From positions 372,001 to 436,000 of the forward strand of contig JAVHNS010000010.1 in assembly GCA_036872755.1 (NCBI GenBank): a DNA stretch of 64,000 bases, read 5' to 3'. How positions within the stretch are numbered: position 1 is the stretch's first letter; each line of letters begins with the position of its first letter. Positions 11,401 to 23,186 of this stretch are shown in pieces. Under the pieces are notes generated by a model, which saw only the letters and a program-made list of their open reading frames with translations, was not told the origin of the DNA and did not search any database. Position numbers and translations under genes: made by a program. The DNA comes from Orbilia blumenaviensis (taxonomy: Eukaryota; Ascomycota; Orbiliomycetes; Orbiliales; Orbiliaceae).

Positions 11401-14218
11401 GAGAGAGGGCCGAGCTGCTGGCTTAAGCCAAGGTTCAATGGCTTCTAGAATGGCAGGGTTGAAGTTGCAGTATTTGCGGTATGCAATGCCTACTTTTCGC
11501 ATCCCTTCACTTGGAGGATACCTACCTAGGTAAGTGCTGGGTAGCTTACTGACATACGTTAATATTTACCGTGTCTACAATCTTCATCCGGTATCCCGTA
11601 TATGCCATTTTAGCAGATGGAGAAATATAACTGGCGCCTGATAGGCTGGGGGTCTCGGATGAAAATATATTACTCGTTACCCAGGTATGTTTTGTTTGTT
11701 GCTTCCCCCACGGGATGCATGTGGATGGTTTGAGCTCATTGCAAGACCTTTTGCCCAGCCACATTTCCGGATTCCGCCTTCGTCAGAAGGATTTTATGAA
11801 AATCTGCCGACCCTCAGAAAAGTTAAAACCCAATTTCAAAAAGTGCGTAGACGAAAACACCTGTTTTTCATTCTTTTTGCAATAGAAATTAGATGTTAAG
11901 ATGAATTGATGTTCGCAGATTGGGTTTGGGGGACTCTATCTGCACTAAACCGTCCGGCATGGGAGTTGGAAACGGGCAGGCTTGACATTGCAGTTACTCG
12001 AACTGGAATTGCGGGTACCCGCTGAAGTACTTGAGTCCATATTTTCGCGCAACATTTTGAAGGTAATGGCTGGGTAACCGTCGGGGTCGTTTAGTAGTAG
12101 TGATACAAGAACGGATATCCTGTCTGTCCTTCCTTCCTTCCTGTCTGCATAGTTCCTACATCCACATACTGAGGACTCTACATACATAGTACATGTACCT
12201 ACGTGTTCCCTCCCCTTGCCTTGTCCGAGGATGGGCTGTTACATGTGCAGAGACCTGATCTGATCTGAGATTGATGGTAGCCTTCTATTCCTTCTTCGCT
12301 TTCGCTTTTTCGAATTTCGCCCCTCGCTGGAGCCAGCTGCACTTGCACCTACGTAGGTACGGCCCAAATCGTCTCGAACCAGGCCTGCAGGGTATATCAT
12401 TCGTCATATATACCGTCCATCGTCCTACTGAACAGGCAAAAGGCAAACCAACCCCAGAAAAGACAGAAAAGGGAAAAAGAAACTGCCCCAGCGACCTTAG
12501 TGTCTCCGAACCAGCCAGCCAGATCGATCTTGCGAACGAGCGAGGGTGGATCTGTTTGCTCTGTTCTGCTTTGCTTTGTTGAGCTCTGGAGTGCCACCGC
12601 CGTACGGAGTGCGGGACAAGGAGGAAGCAGGGAAGCTAAAGGAGGCAACGGACGGCGGTCCAAGTTCGAAAGCGAATTAGCCCCAGGCCAAAAGGAAAAA
12701 GGTTTTTTCCCTCGTCGCCCGGCCCCGTAACGTTCATCGTTGCACACACACCGACAAGCATATCCGAGAAGGAGGATTTATGCTTTTCCGCCCTCTGTTC
12801 TAGGTCCCGATGCATGCTATCGTGAACTAAGACAAGAGAAAAACCTCATTGCGTGGAGTGCGGTACACAGGTGCTGGCATACGGAGTTGAGGTTGAGGTT
12901 GCGCTCCCGACAGATCCGACCTGGCTTCGCTTCTCTCCTTAATACGTACTTCCTGGATCATACAATACAATCCAATACAACGCCCCTTCTCTCATTCCTG
13001 GTTCGGGTTTTCTGTTCCTGCTTTTTTATTCTTCCCCTTCCCCAGCTCTTCCCTCCCGCTTTGCTCTTTCATTCGTTCCTTTTTAGCTTTTTTAGCCTTT
13101 CGAATCGAATTGAACACGACTGACGACCCGACTCGACGAACGTACATTATCCTACATTTCAAACAGCAAACCAGATGGCGGTGGTGCATGCATAGTCCTT
13201 AAGCTATCGTGCATATCTTTCGGTCCTGAATGGTGGTGGTTGTACTTCTTGGTTACTCTGCAGCCTTAGTCTGAAGGCTGAGACTCCAAGGACCTGAACT
13301 AGCACCATCGACATCGGCCGCCATTGGCTAGGATCAGGCTGGCGAGGCAAGAACGGCTGGGTGCACTGACAGGTCTTCATTCTTGTCTGCCGTATATATT
13401 ACTATTCCCACCTCGTGGCCGCCCGGTTTTTTTTTTTTTTCCCCGTCACAGGTGTTACATATTTTTTTTATTTTATTTTTTATTATTCTTTCTTTCCTCC
13501 TTCCCGCTCTTCCCTTCCTTTCTTTTTGAAGGTGAATTTGAGTTCAAAGTTCTTTCTTCTTGTCTTTGTTGACCGGTCTCAGTCTCAGCCTCTCGTTCTG
13601 CGACTCTCGCTGCTAGCTAATACTAGCTGCTAATAATTCTGCTGCCTGGTCTTTTGGACTTTTTTGGAATTCCAATCCTCTTTGCCGCATCGCCTGTCAT
13701 TCCTTGATACCAACCGGTCCATATCATCATCGTCATATCATCGGCGCTTAAGCAGGTCAGGTCAGGTCAGGTCACACTTCACATCTAAATCGAAGGTCAC
13801 AGGCCAACCCGGCTCCATTGGCACCAACAACACAACCAACTCCAACCCAACGCACCAACACATTAGTCCATCTTCGGATTCCTCCTTCCCGATTCCCTCC
13901 ACCGCCTTCCATCGTATCATTCTTGCCCCTCCTCTCTCTCCCATCCCTCCATCCCTCCCAGCCTCCGCTGTCATTTTTATACTCCCTCTACCATAATACT
14001 CATATCTTATCACTTCCCTTCCCATTCGCTATTCCTTTTTTTGTTTTACCTATCTACATACTATCGTTTCCTTGTCTGTCAATAGCACCGTTTAGCAACC
14101 ACAAGTTCCCTCTAGAAAAGTCCTCTATCCCGGCCTCGTCCGCCCAACCGCCAAAATTTCGGAACTAGTATACCTCTATACCCCGCCTTCTTTCGGCGCC
14201 GGGCGAAAATCCCACACA
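8462..14218. other. 5.7-kb stretch without a convincing gene, ending in the SEC2 leader
   Basis: Only short, unsupported open frames are seen. The stretch contains a 170-bp element with terminal inverted repeats (listed separately), a GA-rich run at about 10075-10100, and an AGGTC tandem run at about 13753-13775. From about 12.2 kb on, C/T-rich leader-like sequence leads into SEC2. Frames at 12271-12582 and 12740-13123 lie in this leader and look like chance ORFs. Confidence 0.55.
9118..9287. mobile_element. 170-bp element with 16-bp terminal inverted repeats (MITE-like)
   Basis: GGTCTCGTGACCTTGG at 9118-9133 is matched by CCAAAGTCACGAGACC at 9272-9287, an inverted pair with one C/T mismatch. 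The left motif is repeated once more just inside (about 9137-9148). The interior is rich in GTTGTGTTGTGG units. No coding capacity and no clear target-site duplication are visible. A related motif set (GTCACGAGACC near CAACACAACAACAC) occurs at about 3800-3855. It could equally be a regulatory palindrome. Confidence 0.35.
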
Positions 14219-16411
14219 ATGCCATCGGCACTATCCTCAAATGCCGTCAAGCGGCGACCGTCGCAAGTCGAGATCGGCACCTTCTCAACAATCTCCAGGA
14301 AAGATGGCAAAGTCCTCAGTGTTGCTCACGCAGCAAGCTCCAACAATAGCACATCGGACCTCCATGCCCCTCCATCAACTACCAGCGAAACCAGCGGAGC
14401 CAGCACACCGGAGCCAGCACAGCAGAACCTGAGTGGAGAAGTTCAGGCCCTAAGTGAGAAGTTAATCAAGGCTATCAACCACCAATCTTCGTTGGAAGAA
14501 GGCTTAGAGGAAACAAGACATGAACTGGACATGTCCAAGCAGAGGATAAAGCATCTCGAAGCCATTGCAAAGGAGCATCAGGATATGATGGCCACCGGTG
14601 TGTTAGTTGAGAAGAAGGAAGTTGAGATGGAAACGAGGCAGTTGATGAATAAGTTGATGGAAGAAAGTATGCAGAGGGGAAAGGCGGAGAAAGAGAAGAG
14701 ACATATTGAGCAGGACCTGGAAAATTTAACAACCTCGTTGTTCGAGGAGGCCAACAAGGTACCCAGTGCATCACCTTTCTTCATCTACGCTTTTTGATGT
14801 TCCAAGATGATGCTAATAAGTTCTTACAACCAGATGGTAATTGCTGCCAGGAAGGAACGGGAAGCTGTCATGCGGAGGAACGACCAACTTGAACAACAAC
14901 TTCAGGATAACGAGAATCTTCTTCACACCCATCAGGAACAGCTGTCAGAACTCAAGGATGCTCTTCAACAAATGACTGCAGAGAGGGACGAACTTGAGGC
15001 TCTTTCCTCGCCGACAACCCCAGCATTGAACAACCAAGCCAGTAGGGAATCTCTCAACCGCATCTTCGAGGCTTTGCATATCCCGACAGAAGCCGACGAG
15101 GTATCTCCCTCACATCCAACCTATTTCTCTTCCATCCTTCAGCCTGTTCTTCGTTCAGATATCTCCTCTTTCCATGATTTCTGCAATGTGTTGCATATGT
15201 CCAAACATTATGCGCCTCCACTGCCTGTCAGCAAATCCCCTACTCCTGCTCCTTCGAGTGGTTTCAGCATTATGGGATTCGGTAACGCGGCAAAGATGTC
15301 ACCATTGCCGTCCTCAAGCTCCTTTTTCGGTGGCCACTCCCAGAAGAAGAGTGTTTCAAGTACCACGAGCGGTGCCTCCGCCGCCTCAGCCCCAGTCTAT
15401 TCCACCCTTCCACCTGCGCCTCCCCTGAGAGAAACCGCTTTCTTCAAGCGGGCTCTCATTGAAGACATTGAACCCACTCTGAGGCTCGATGCAGCCCCGG
15501 GAATTTCATGGATCGCTCGCCGAACTGTCTTGACTGCTGTCGTCGAGGGTACTTTGGTCATTGAGATAATGCCTCCAATCTCCAAGCTTCCGATTTTCAG
15601 CTGCTCGATGTGCGGCGAGAATAGAAATGACCCGGAACATGCCCGAACACACAGGTTCAGGACCAACGAAACAGAAGCCGCACAGAAGTACCCTCTTTGC
15701 GGCTACTGTGTTCATAGACTACGCTCCGTTTGTGCATTCCTTGCCTTTTTGCGAACTGCTAAGGAAGGTTATATCAAATGCGAAACAGAGGAGGATGAGA
15801 AGAATGCATGGGAGGAAAGCGTCAAGCTTAGGGAACAGATGTTCTGGTCAAGAGTCGGTGGTGGTGTTGTTCCTTCTTTCCACAATATCCGAGAGGACAT
15901 CTTGAAAGTCACAAGTCCAAGGAGCCCGCCGCCACCACCTCAGGTACCCGAGAAGAAGGAGCCCGTCATCCTTAGCATCGCCACTCCCGTCAGTCTTCCA
16001 CCCAAATCGAACCTAAGGAACAGACTATCGCAAGTCACCATATCTGCACTACCACAGCGCAGGTCCTTGCCACCTGCTTTACCTCCGGCCCTTCCCCCAC
16101 GTGGAAATATTTACCGTGGGATCTCGAACAGCGAAAAAAGTGTCCAGGCCACCGAAGAGGATATTGAAGCCTCAAACAAGACTTCGGACGCAATGTCTCA
16201 GACAGATTCCTTTAAGGAGAAAGCTGAGAGCATGCGCACTACGCCTTCGATTAGAAGCCGAGACAGTCACTTGCCTTCTCCCCCACAGTCTCCTACATTG
16301 TTGAACAGCAAAGTCATGACAATTGAGGAAAACGAGAAGGTAGGAGCTATCCCGGATAGCCGGGACGTCATTAAGAACGATGTCCCAGCAATTCCGGGAG
16401 CCTTTAATTAA
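14219..16411 (+). CDS. SEC2: Sec2-type guanine nucleotide exchange factor
   Basis: Exons 14219-14758 and 14834-16411 give about 705 aa. Residues about 70-230 form a long heptad-rich coiled coil that includes LFEEANK joined by the splice to MVIAARKERE, the conserved core of the Sec2/Rabin8 GEF domain. By family knowledge this activates the Rab GTPase Sec4/Rab8 on secretory vesicles heading to the exocyst and growing hyphal tips. A second conserved block (about 384-540) begins FFKRALIEDIEPTLRLD and contains two C-x2-C pairs (CSMC and CGYC), as in other filamentous-fungal Sec2 proteins. The rest is Ser/Pro-rich and presumably disordered. The start ATG sits in ACACAATG and heads the first long frame. 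Only one intron is seen, and it lies inside the GEF coiled coil. The call is confident. Confidence 0.9.
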
Positions 16412-17446
16412 TAATCACTACTTGCATTTTATAAACTGCAGTTTAAGGGTCTGCATGTCAACCTTTTTTTTTTTTTTTTTTTTTCCTTCCGACAGCACGA
16501 CGGATAAGACCATTGTATGATACCCACCCGAATGTCGGGGATAGTTTTTGGTTCCTCTTCTCTTTTAATTTCTTTGCGGATTCGGAACCAGCCTTTACAC
16601 ACATATACACGTTGGCAAGAGCAGACGAACAGTTTGGAACACACTCTTTTCTTTACCCTCGTTTTTTCCCTTTTTTTTGGCAATCAACTAAAGACAATGA
16701 AGCTGGTTAAATGTTGTCCTTTTATTATTACCCTTTTGTATTCATGTGTACAGTGCGCCCTTTTGTTGGACAATTGCCCCTGCCTCTTTTGAGACTTCTA
16801 GCTTTTTAGCACATCATTACGTTATTAATACTTCATGTTGATGGCGTCGAACATCAAGCGATTGTTGGGTTTTTCTTCTTTTCTAGTTTTTATTATTCTA
16901 AGGCAGAAGTACTAACCTTCTTGTGTATATACTCTGTGCATACCACTGTTTTTCCTCTGACTTGGCCGTTTTTTTTATATTCTTTATTCCTATTCCTATT
17001 ATTATTACTATTATCACACCCTTTCGTCGTACACTGTTAATACTCTTCGATACCTTACCTTAATTTATTTTTCACATCAGCACTACTAGCTACTTAATTA
17101 CCTGATTATTTACATCTCGATGTAAGGTATCCTGCCACCCGGAAGGTATATGAGAGTGCTAAGGATAACACGTTTACCGCAATGGGACGGGGTGATGCAC
17201 CGCTTTTGTATGGGATGTTAGGCAAATATGACCATCATGGATAACAGCAAATTTGAAGCCGGATTGAGATCTGATATTGGAACATAAGCTGTGTTGGAGC
17301 CTCCTCAAGCTTTCCTGGAGCAAAGACCATCTTTCCAGGACTGATAATCTTAACACTAAGGGATTCTTTAGCTGGTACCCAATTGCAACCACCCAAACGA
17401 AAGGTTTATAAACACTGAATTCATAGGCCAGCACAACTCCAATCAA
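16412..17446. other. SEC2 3' region, no gene seen
   Basis: A T-tract (about 16463-16484) and T-rich, AT-rich sequence follow the SEC2 stop codon, as expected of a fungal 3' untranslated region and poly(A) area. Short frames at 16429-16792 have no recognisable content. Confidence 0.6.
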
Positions 17447-17736
17447 TTAATTATGCCTTATCAAAGAGTACACCGTCGTCTTCCCCCAATGCACGGATTT
17501 CGTACCAGGGTGGCGACGCATCGTACGGCTGACCACGCTGTTGTTTATGGAGTCCCCACGGACTCGGAAGTGGGATTTAAAGTAGAGAAGGGATGCGCCA
17601 GCGAGGAAGCTGAAGGCGACGAGGAATATGACGGTTACTATGTCAAGTACAGTTTAGTTTCATACCTTCTCCCTTTTAAAGAATAACAAGAGATATAAAG
17701 TTAATGAATCATACCTTCTGCCTGTCCTGGTAACAT
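17447..17736 (-). CDS. small single-span membrane protein (hypothetical)
   Basis: Two exons are inferred: 17715-17736 (MLPGQAE plus one base) and 17447-17637, giving 70 aa. A strong transmembrane segment (VIFLVAFSFLAGASLLYF) starts at about residue 10 and is followed by a basic tail. The short first exon ending in AG/GTATGA and the TAG acceptor keep the frame into the membrane segment. Oddly, a different frame of the second half reads as an acidic tail (PYDASPPWYEIRALGEDDG) that looks more protein-like than the basic one. This suggests a frameshift, an alternative acceptor or an error in my model. No family is recognised. It lies just downstream of, and on the same strand as, another small membrane protein gene. 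Confidence 0.4.
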
Positions 17737-18306
17737 TTTTGAAGCTTGGATGGTGTTAGAGGGAATCGAAAAGATCGTATCTATGTGTGTGCCGCTGTCG
17801 GTACTTCTTGAGCTTGAACGTTTGGAATTATAATTATTGCGATTACAGGATCAACTGCAGGGAGTCTAAACGGGGAGTTCGTGTATGATTAATTATTACG
17901 GTGGTATTGGAACAAACGGACGTAAAAACTACATATGATCCGTTAATGACGCGATATCTCGCGGATCGGCCCTAACCACGTGGAGTAGTGCCGTACCATA
18001 ATTATCGCAGCGTGTTCCGTCATGCACTAAAACAGTGAGGATATTGTAATGTACATGTATAGCTAGTGGGTATGAGATGTGGTAATCAGAGTGTGGGTGA
18101 TAGGGACCGAGACTAGGTGGTAGTCATGTTTTAGAGTAGTTAATTAGTGCGTAATCTGTTCCGTATTTAGCCCGTTTAGCTCTATGGTTGTAGATGTACA
18201 GTCAGTGCATATATAAATATAGGGGCATGGTTTCTTTTATACGTACTCAGTTACGAACAGTGCAGTCGACCAGTATATAGTAAAATCCTAGTAAACCGCA
18301 GCAAGT
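17737..18306. other. spacer between two small membrane-protein genes
   Basis: About 570 bp with no open frame of note. AT-rich with scattered TA dinucleotides. It presumably contains the promoter of the 17.4-kb gene and the 3' end of the 18.3-kb gene. Confidence 0.5.
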
Positions 18307-18717
18307 TCAATGCGGGACACTTTCCTCATCAGGATCCTCTTCAAGTTCATTATTTGCGAACTCAGAAATCATATCTAAACCGTTGATTTAGGAAAGTGTC
18401 AACAGCTACCCAAGTTGAATAGCCATGCTTAGAGGGGTTAGTTCTTACTCATGAGATCTCCTGCTGATGTGTTAAATCCTTCTAATCCGTCGTCCATTTT
18501 CTGAAGTTTTTGGCCGATACGCTCTATGGTTTCGAGGTTGTGGTCGTGGAGGCGGGAGATATAGTATGTTACGGCGGCGCAGCCGATCATGCTTCCTATG
18601 ATACTCCCGACAATTGCTGTGTATGAGGAGAAAGAAGTATTAGATAATGGTGTAATATATGGAATAAGGCCATACGCTTGGAAGGAGGGGCATACTTTCG
18701 AACCAACGGGGCGCCAT
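18307..18717 (-). CDS. small single-span membrane protein (hypothetical)
   Basis: Three exons are inferred: 18696-18717, 18449-18616 and 18307-18374, giving 85 aa. The protein starts MAPRWFE. It has a Gly/Ile-rich membrane helix (TIVGSIIGSMIGCAAVTYY, residues about 8-26), then an amphipathic helical stretch with heptad character (NLETIERIGQKLQKMDDGL), and ends in an acidic tail. Both introns have GTATG or GTAAG donors and CAG or TAG acceptors, and phases match. If the last intron is not spliced, the protein ends two codons after DLM. The architecture resembles small mitochondrial or ER membrane-organising proteins, but no family is recognised. It shares the orientation and the 22-nt first exon of the gene at 17447-17736. 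Confidence 0.5.
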
Positions 18718-19286
18718 TGCTCAATTGCTAATTTGTAATTTGGAGAAGTGGGGAAGTTTTGGGGATGACTGATATAAGGTATAGGCCTTGAGTACTACGG
18801 TCCGAGGAAAAGAATACAATCGCTCTGCGGGGTAAGAGTTCTGTAATACTGCTTGTAATAGGTAATTGCCTATTATATTATATTTTATAAATATGTAGAT
18901 CTGACTCCGGCTGGGCCCGAGACAAGACTCCAACATGGTGTTGGGGATGTTGTAAACTGCATCATATGCAGACATCGCATATGCTGTTGCACTAGGAACT
19001 CGCCTCGGGCTTCATTACCCCGCCGGGCCAGCTGGTATTTACCCCTTCGAGCTCGCCGCTTTAGCAGAGATACTAGGGTTTAGAGGGTCAATTTGAAGTT
19101 TGCTGGCTGTCCCTCCCATATGTTATTCAAGACTACAAGGCTAATTGGAAATTAAAGCGAGTAATATAAAATACAACATTCAGATTCCGTTGACATATGT
19201 CGTCATCAATGCCTGCAGCGATATTTAACGTGTTAAATTACCTTTCTACCCTGGGACCGAGACTACTTTCTACCTAGGTTTTAACG
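18718..19286. other. intergenic between divergent genes
   Basis: This lies between the minus-strand small membrane-protein gene and the plus-strand F-box-like gene, so it should hold both promoters. The 84-codon frame at 18721-18975 (-) has no recognisable content. Confidence 0.5.
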
Positions 19287-20736
19287 ATGGCAGGCCTCTT
19301 AGATCTTCGCCAAAGAATATTAGACTTGGTACTTTCTCAAGATCTCCTTGCTTTCAACGACCTCAAATCTATCTCATTATCTTCAAAAGCGTGGCGATTC
19401 CATGTCCTACCAACACTATTCAGATGCATTGAGTTAAACCCAAATTCAGCTAAGGTACTCGAAAATGGCGGGCCGCTCCAGGTTGTAGGACCAGCTGTTC
19501 GGTAGTTATATATCCAAATTTGTACCATGGTTATTTAGATACGTAAGGCTCAAAACTTCGAACAGAGCCCTTGGCCTGGACCGCTGGGATTTTCTGGCAC
19601 TCGTCCAAGAGTTTAGACTCTATCTAGACCGTATAAGGCGGTTTACGAACCTGCATACAATTGAGATAGAACCGTGTCTACCTCGATGCCTTTCCTATCC
19701 GGTCCTTTCTGCAATCTTCAAAGCCCTTGCAGCCTATCCATGCTCAAAGACTCTCAGAAGGCTCATCCTCAGGTCCCCAGACTATCTTGAAATGGGTCCA
19801 GAGCACTCTAACCATAGCCGACATCTCGAAACTCTTGCTGAAGTTAGCGAGGATAAAATGTTTGTCATGAATGGAATCCGGGAGTCCGTATTCAAGGATT
19901 TCATTCAAAGGCAGTTTAATTTCGAGGAGGTATCATTGACAATGGAAGACATACTCTTCGACGAACTTCAGGGAGAGGTCTTTCCGAGTTTCGGCGAGAG
20001 ATTTCTTTTCGCCTTGACCCCCACTCTAAAGCGACTGGAGCTTACTATAGACTGTATCTCCAACTTCAGGAGAGGCGCTGAGATCCCCCCCTGGGTCGCC
20101 GTTTTCCAGAATGTAACATATCTCAGTGTCAGATTTGGGGCGATGCACAGCAAAGAGTTTGCAGAGATCACTATTTGGTTTCCGAACGTGGAGGAGCTTC
20201 GAGCTTGGGCTCTTTTTAGTATTGATGTTCAGGTGGAGGGTGATGTGGCTTACAGGGATATTATTCAGATGACGAAGCTGAAACGCGCATTCCTGCTGCG
20301 ACAGATCAGCCCTACGGAAAAGAGAATGACGAGGAAAGAATTGCAGATGTCGGTGGAATATTGGATTGGGGTTGGGAGGGACTTCAGGCTTCCGCGGCTA
20401 TCGCTATTGGAGACCGTTGAGTTTAGCACCAACGAAGATGATATGTCAATTGGTTGTAGGATTATTAGAGATCCTGAAGAGCCAGATGTATCTGCCGTCA
20501 GATACAAGCCAATTACTAGTCCCGTCGGGGAAGATGGAGGGATGGGTTTCAATGATCTAGAATTTGAATGGGAGACGATGGCTCGGCCATTTTGGCAAAG
20601 AAGCAAGGAGGATCCTGAATTACGTCGTCCCGCTGGCACATATCTTTCCATGAATGAGGCCCAGGGCGACAAACTTTCAGGGCCTAGGGAAACTTGGCCA
20701 GTGTACGAATACGCTGGGCCGGGCGGTTACGGCTGA
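19287..20736 (+). CDS. F-box-like protein
   Basis: Exons 19287-19501 and 19539-20736 give about 470 aa. The N-terminus (LRQRILDLVLSQDLLAFNDL, then SISLSSKAWRFHVLPTLFRC) has the spacing of a divergent F-box, with hydrophobic positions followed by a conserved Trp/Phe block. The rest is Leu-rich and LRR-like, as in the expanded fungal F-box/LRR-like families that serve as substrate receptors of SCF ubiquitin ligases. The inferred intron is only 37 nt (GTAGTT...TTTAG) but restores a continuous frame across AVR/YVRLKTSN. Such genes are frequently multi-copy. Substrate and partners cannot be read from the sequence. A second F-box gene occurs at 42565-43980. Confidence 0.65.
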
Positions 20737-21669
20737 ATATTTCCTAATCATAGTTATAACATCTAAGAAAAACACAAATACGTACGGTATCAAGTTTAAA
20801 ATACTGAATATTTTTTGATATAGCTACTCCACTTGGAGAACAAATTGATAGCTACAACGTCTAATCTAGAACTTTATGATATGATTCCAATTGTAAACTG
20901 AATGTGCTCGTTCGAGGGACTGTAGACGTTTTCCCCGCCCCACCTCAAACGTATACATGATCCCCCTCCTGTCATGGCTCGATTTAAGCTGAGCCACTTC
21001 GCAGAGGATGGTTTATGGGACTGAGTTAGTTCATTTATGTTAGTAAATACCAACCGGAATTTTTTTTCGATAAGTCAAAGTAAACAGCAGGCGAGACGCG
21101 GCCCGCTTCGTGGAAGCTGTTATACGAGACCAGGTGAGACCCTCGGGCTCAGGTGTTTTACAAATCCTTCGTGTAGGTCTAATAGTATCTCTGGTTTAAT
21201 CGCATATGGCCGAAATATACTTATAATCGTATGTAGTACATTTTCTATGGCCTTCCATTGAATTGTGAATTCAACCGTTTGAACTAAACGGTAAGTACAT
21301 AGTATTAAACTTAAGCTTTAAGTGCAAACACGCCACGCAATTATGTTTCGGCTATCTAAAGTATATTCCTCAGCCCACAATTTGAGATTAAACTTTGGCA
21401 CAAAATCCAGCTTCCCTCTCACATAAAGGCTGGCATAGTTGTACGACACAAAGCATGTTCAAAAGCTGGAAAATCTAAGATTTAAGCTGTCTGATAAACA
21501 TGTGTTGAAAGCGTGGTAAATTAGCACTCTCATAACCCCTGTTCGAACCCATGACGCCGAAACCCTGTCCTGGCCCATCTCTCTGCGGGTCGCGGGTCGC
21601 CTACCTGCTTTCGATCTACGCAATGACATGACATCTTCCCCGTTCTTCAAATAATTGAGTTAGTGAACG
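20737..21669. other. intergenic, no gene seen
   Basis: About 930 bp between two plus-strand genes. The frames at 21037-21261 (+) and 21459-21650 (-) show no recognisable content. A GTTCGAACCC string at 21541 resembles a tRNA T-loop but has no matching stems. Confidence 0.5.
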
Positions 21670-22871
21670 ATGCGAATTGAAGTTTATCCTAAAGTGTCGC
21701 CGGAGGTGCTCGAGCGTGAGGTTCATGATGCTACGGTATGTTAATCGTGCTCTTTAGATAACTTGCTAGATCCGATCTTGAATCAAATAGCGGAGTATAT
21801 AGCTAACGATATGCGATATAGCTTCGAGAACTCGCATGGTTGATAACAGAAATACAAGAGAGCTTGCTGTCGCTCAGGTCCGGGCTGGAAGAATGCCTGT
21901 CGCTGCTTGCGCCCTCACAGCCGGGTAGCACGCTTGTACTGTCAACGAGTCGCAGTGAAGGGCTTAAGGGATTTGTGACAAGAGTCGGGAGCGCAATTGT
22001 TAAGGGTGTATGGTTTCACTTCCAATCATTATAGGTTCCCCGGAGGATGTTCTAATATAGGGATATATTGATATCACAGGATATGCAAGTAAAAATGCAC
22101 GGCCTACCAAACACCAAAGGTCTAGGCTACTACCGTCTCCAACTTACCTCTCCGCCGCCTTCTTCATCGGATTCAACAAGCACTCCCAGCTTCCACCTCC
22201 CCCAGCTAACTGACTGTCGTAATTTCGTCCACTCAGCATTAACAACCCTCCCATCTTCCTCCTCCGTCGAAACCCACAAAGCCCTCTCATTAACAACCAG
22301 AACCTCCTCCGCAGTAATAGACTCCAAACTCCTCGCCTCCCAACTCGACTCCCTCCTCTCCGATATCCAATCCGCACGCCAAATCCTCAAAACCACTCAA
22401 AAGTCGAACTTATTCCCATATCACACCGTCGACGGCTCTATATTTGACCCTCAGCTACCTGAGAACTTGGCGTTGGATGTTACGATTCAAGACGTGGCTA
22501 TTGTTACGGAGTTGAGGTTGTTGGAGAATACGAGCCCCGCGGCTTATACGGGGCTTACGGCGTTGAGCATGAATATTGATCAGCATCTGTCGAATTTTAA
22601 TTTCAGAGAGAAGATTGCGGGGGCTTTTAAGGGGAGGGCTAGGGGTGATGGGAGTGGGAGTGGTAACGGTAACGGAAATGGGAACGGTAACGGAGAGGAT
22701 GAGACATATACATATAAAGGGGCGCAGGTCAGGGTGAAGGAGAGGATTAGGGTCGAGAGTCAAGACCCCAGCTTGATGAGCGTAGTAGCTAAGCTAGGAG
22801 CGCTGGAGCACAATTTGGCAATGGGAAGGACGAGTTTAGAGATAGTAATGCGCAGTGGGTGCAGTATATAA
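21670..22871 (+). CDS. RAV2: RAVE complex subunit Rav2 / Rogdi family
   Basis: Exons 21670-21735, 21822-22007 and 22080-22871 give about 347 aa. The N-terminal LRELAWLITEIQESLLSLRSGL segment (joined by the first splice) is the leucine-zipper-like helix typical of Rogdi/Rav2. The YRLQL, LTDCRNFVHSAL and LPENLALDVTIQDVAIVTELRLL segments follow the family order. The RAVE complex promotes reassembly of V1 and Vo sectors of the vacuolar H+-ATPase. A Gly-Asn run (GSGNGNGNGNGNGE) encoded by GGTAAC-like repeats at about 22660-22697 is a low-complexity insertion. The second intron uses donor GTATGG after AAGGGT, chosen because only this keeps the frame. Moderately to highly confident. Confidence 0.8.
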
Positions 22872-23186
22872 TATAATCAACCATACCCAATGGTGGGTTA
22901 ATGAATAGGAACTAACGTTGAAACTACATATCACTAGTTATTAAAAAGACATCGAGGAATGATGACTTTCTCCCTGAGTTTTAATTTTCTTCTCGTGCAA
23001 AAGGTTTTAAATGTACAATTCGAGATCCTGGCCATCGTAATTAACAATCGTTAACTAGCAATGGGCACAGATATCTCCCTTCCACCATTCCTTCCCTTTT
23101 TTCTCTATACCAGATTTCGAACATGAAGGAGATATACACAATGATGTCTAGGTTGGACAGACTTAAACGAAGCCGGGTAGTCTCTC
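22872..23186. other. convergent intergenic between RAV2 and ATP18
   Basis: About 315 bp between convergent stop codons, AT-rich, with no gene seen. It probably holds both 3' untranslated regions. Confidence 0.5.

Noticed and set aside
12271..13123. Overlapping open frames of about 100-127 codons
   Set aside because: In C/T-rich SEC2 leader sequence with frames open on both strands; no recognisable content.
19287..20736. Second mating-type (HMG-box, MAT1-2) gene in the window, which would imply homothallism
   Set aside because: Neither this F-box-like gene nor any other frame shows an HMG-box pattern; absence here does not exclude one outside the window.
21541..21550. GTTCGAACCC string resembling a tRNA T-loop
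   Set aside because: Flanking bases do not form a T-stem on either strand and no acceptor or anticodon arm is found.
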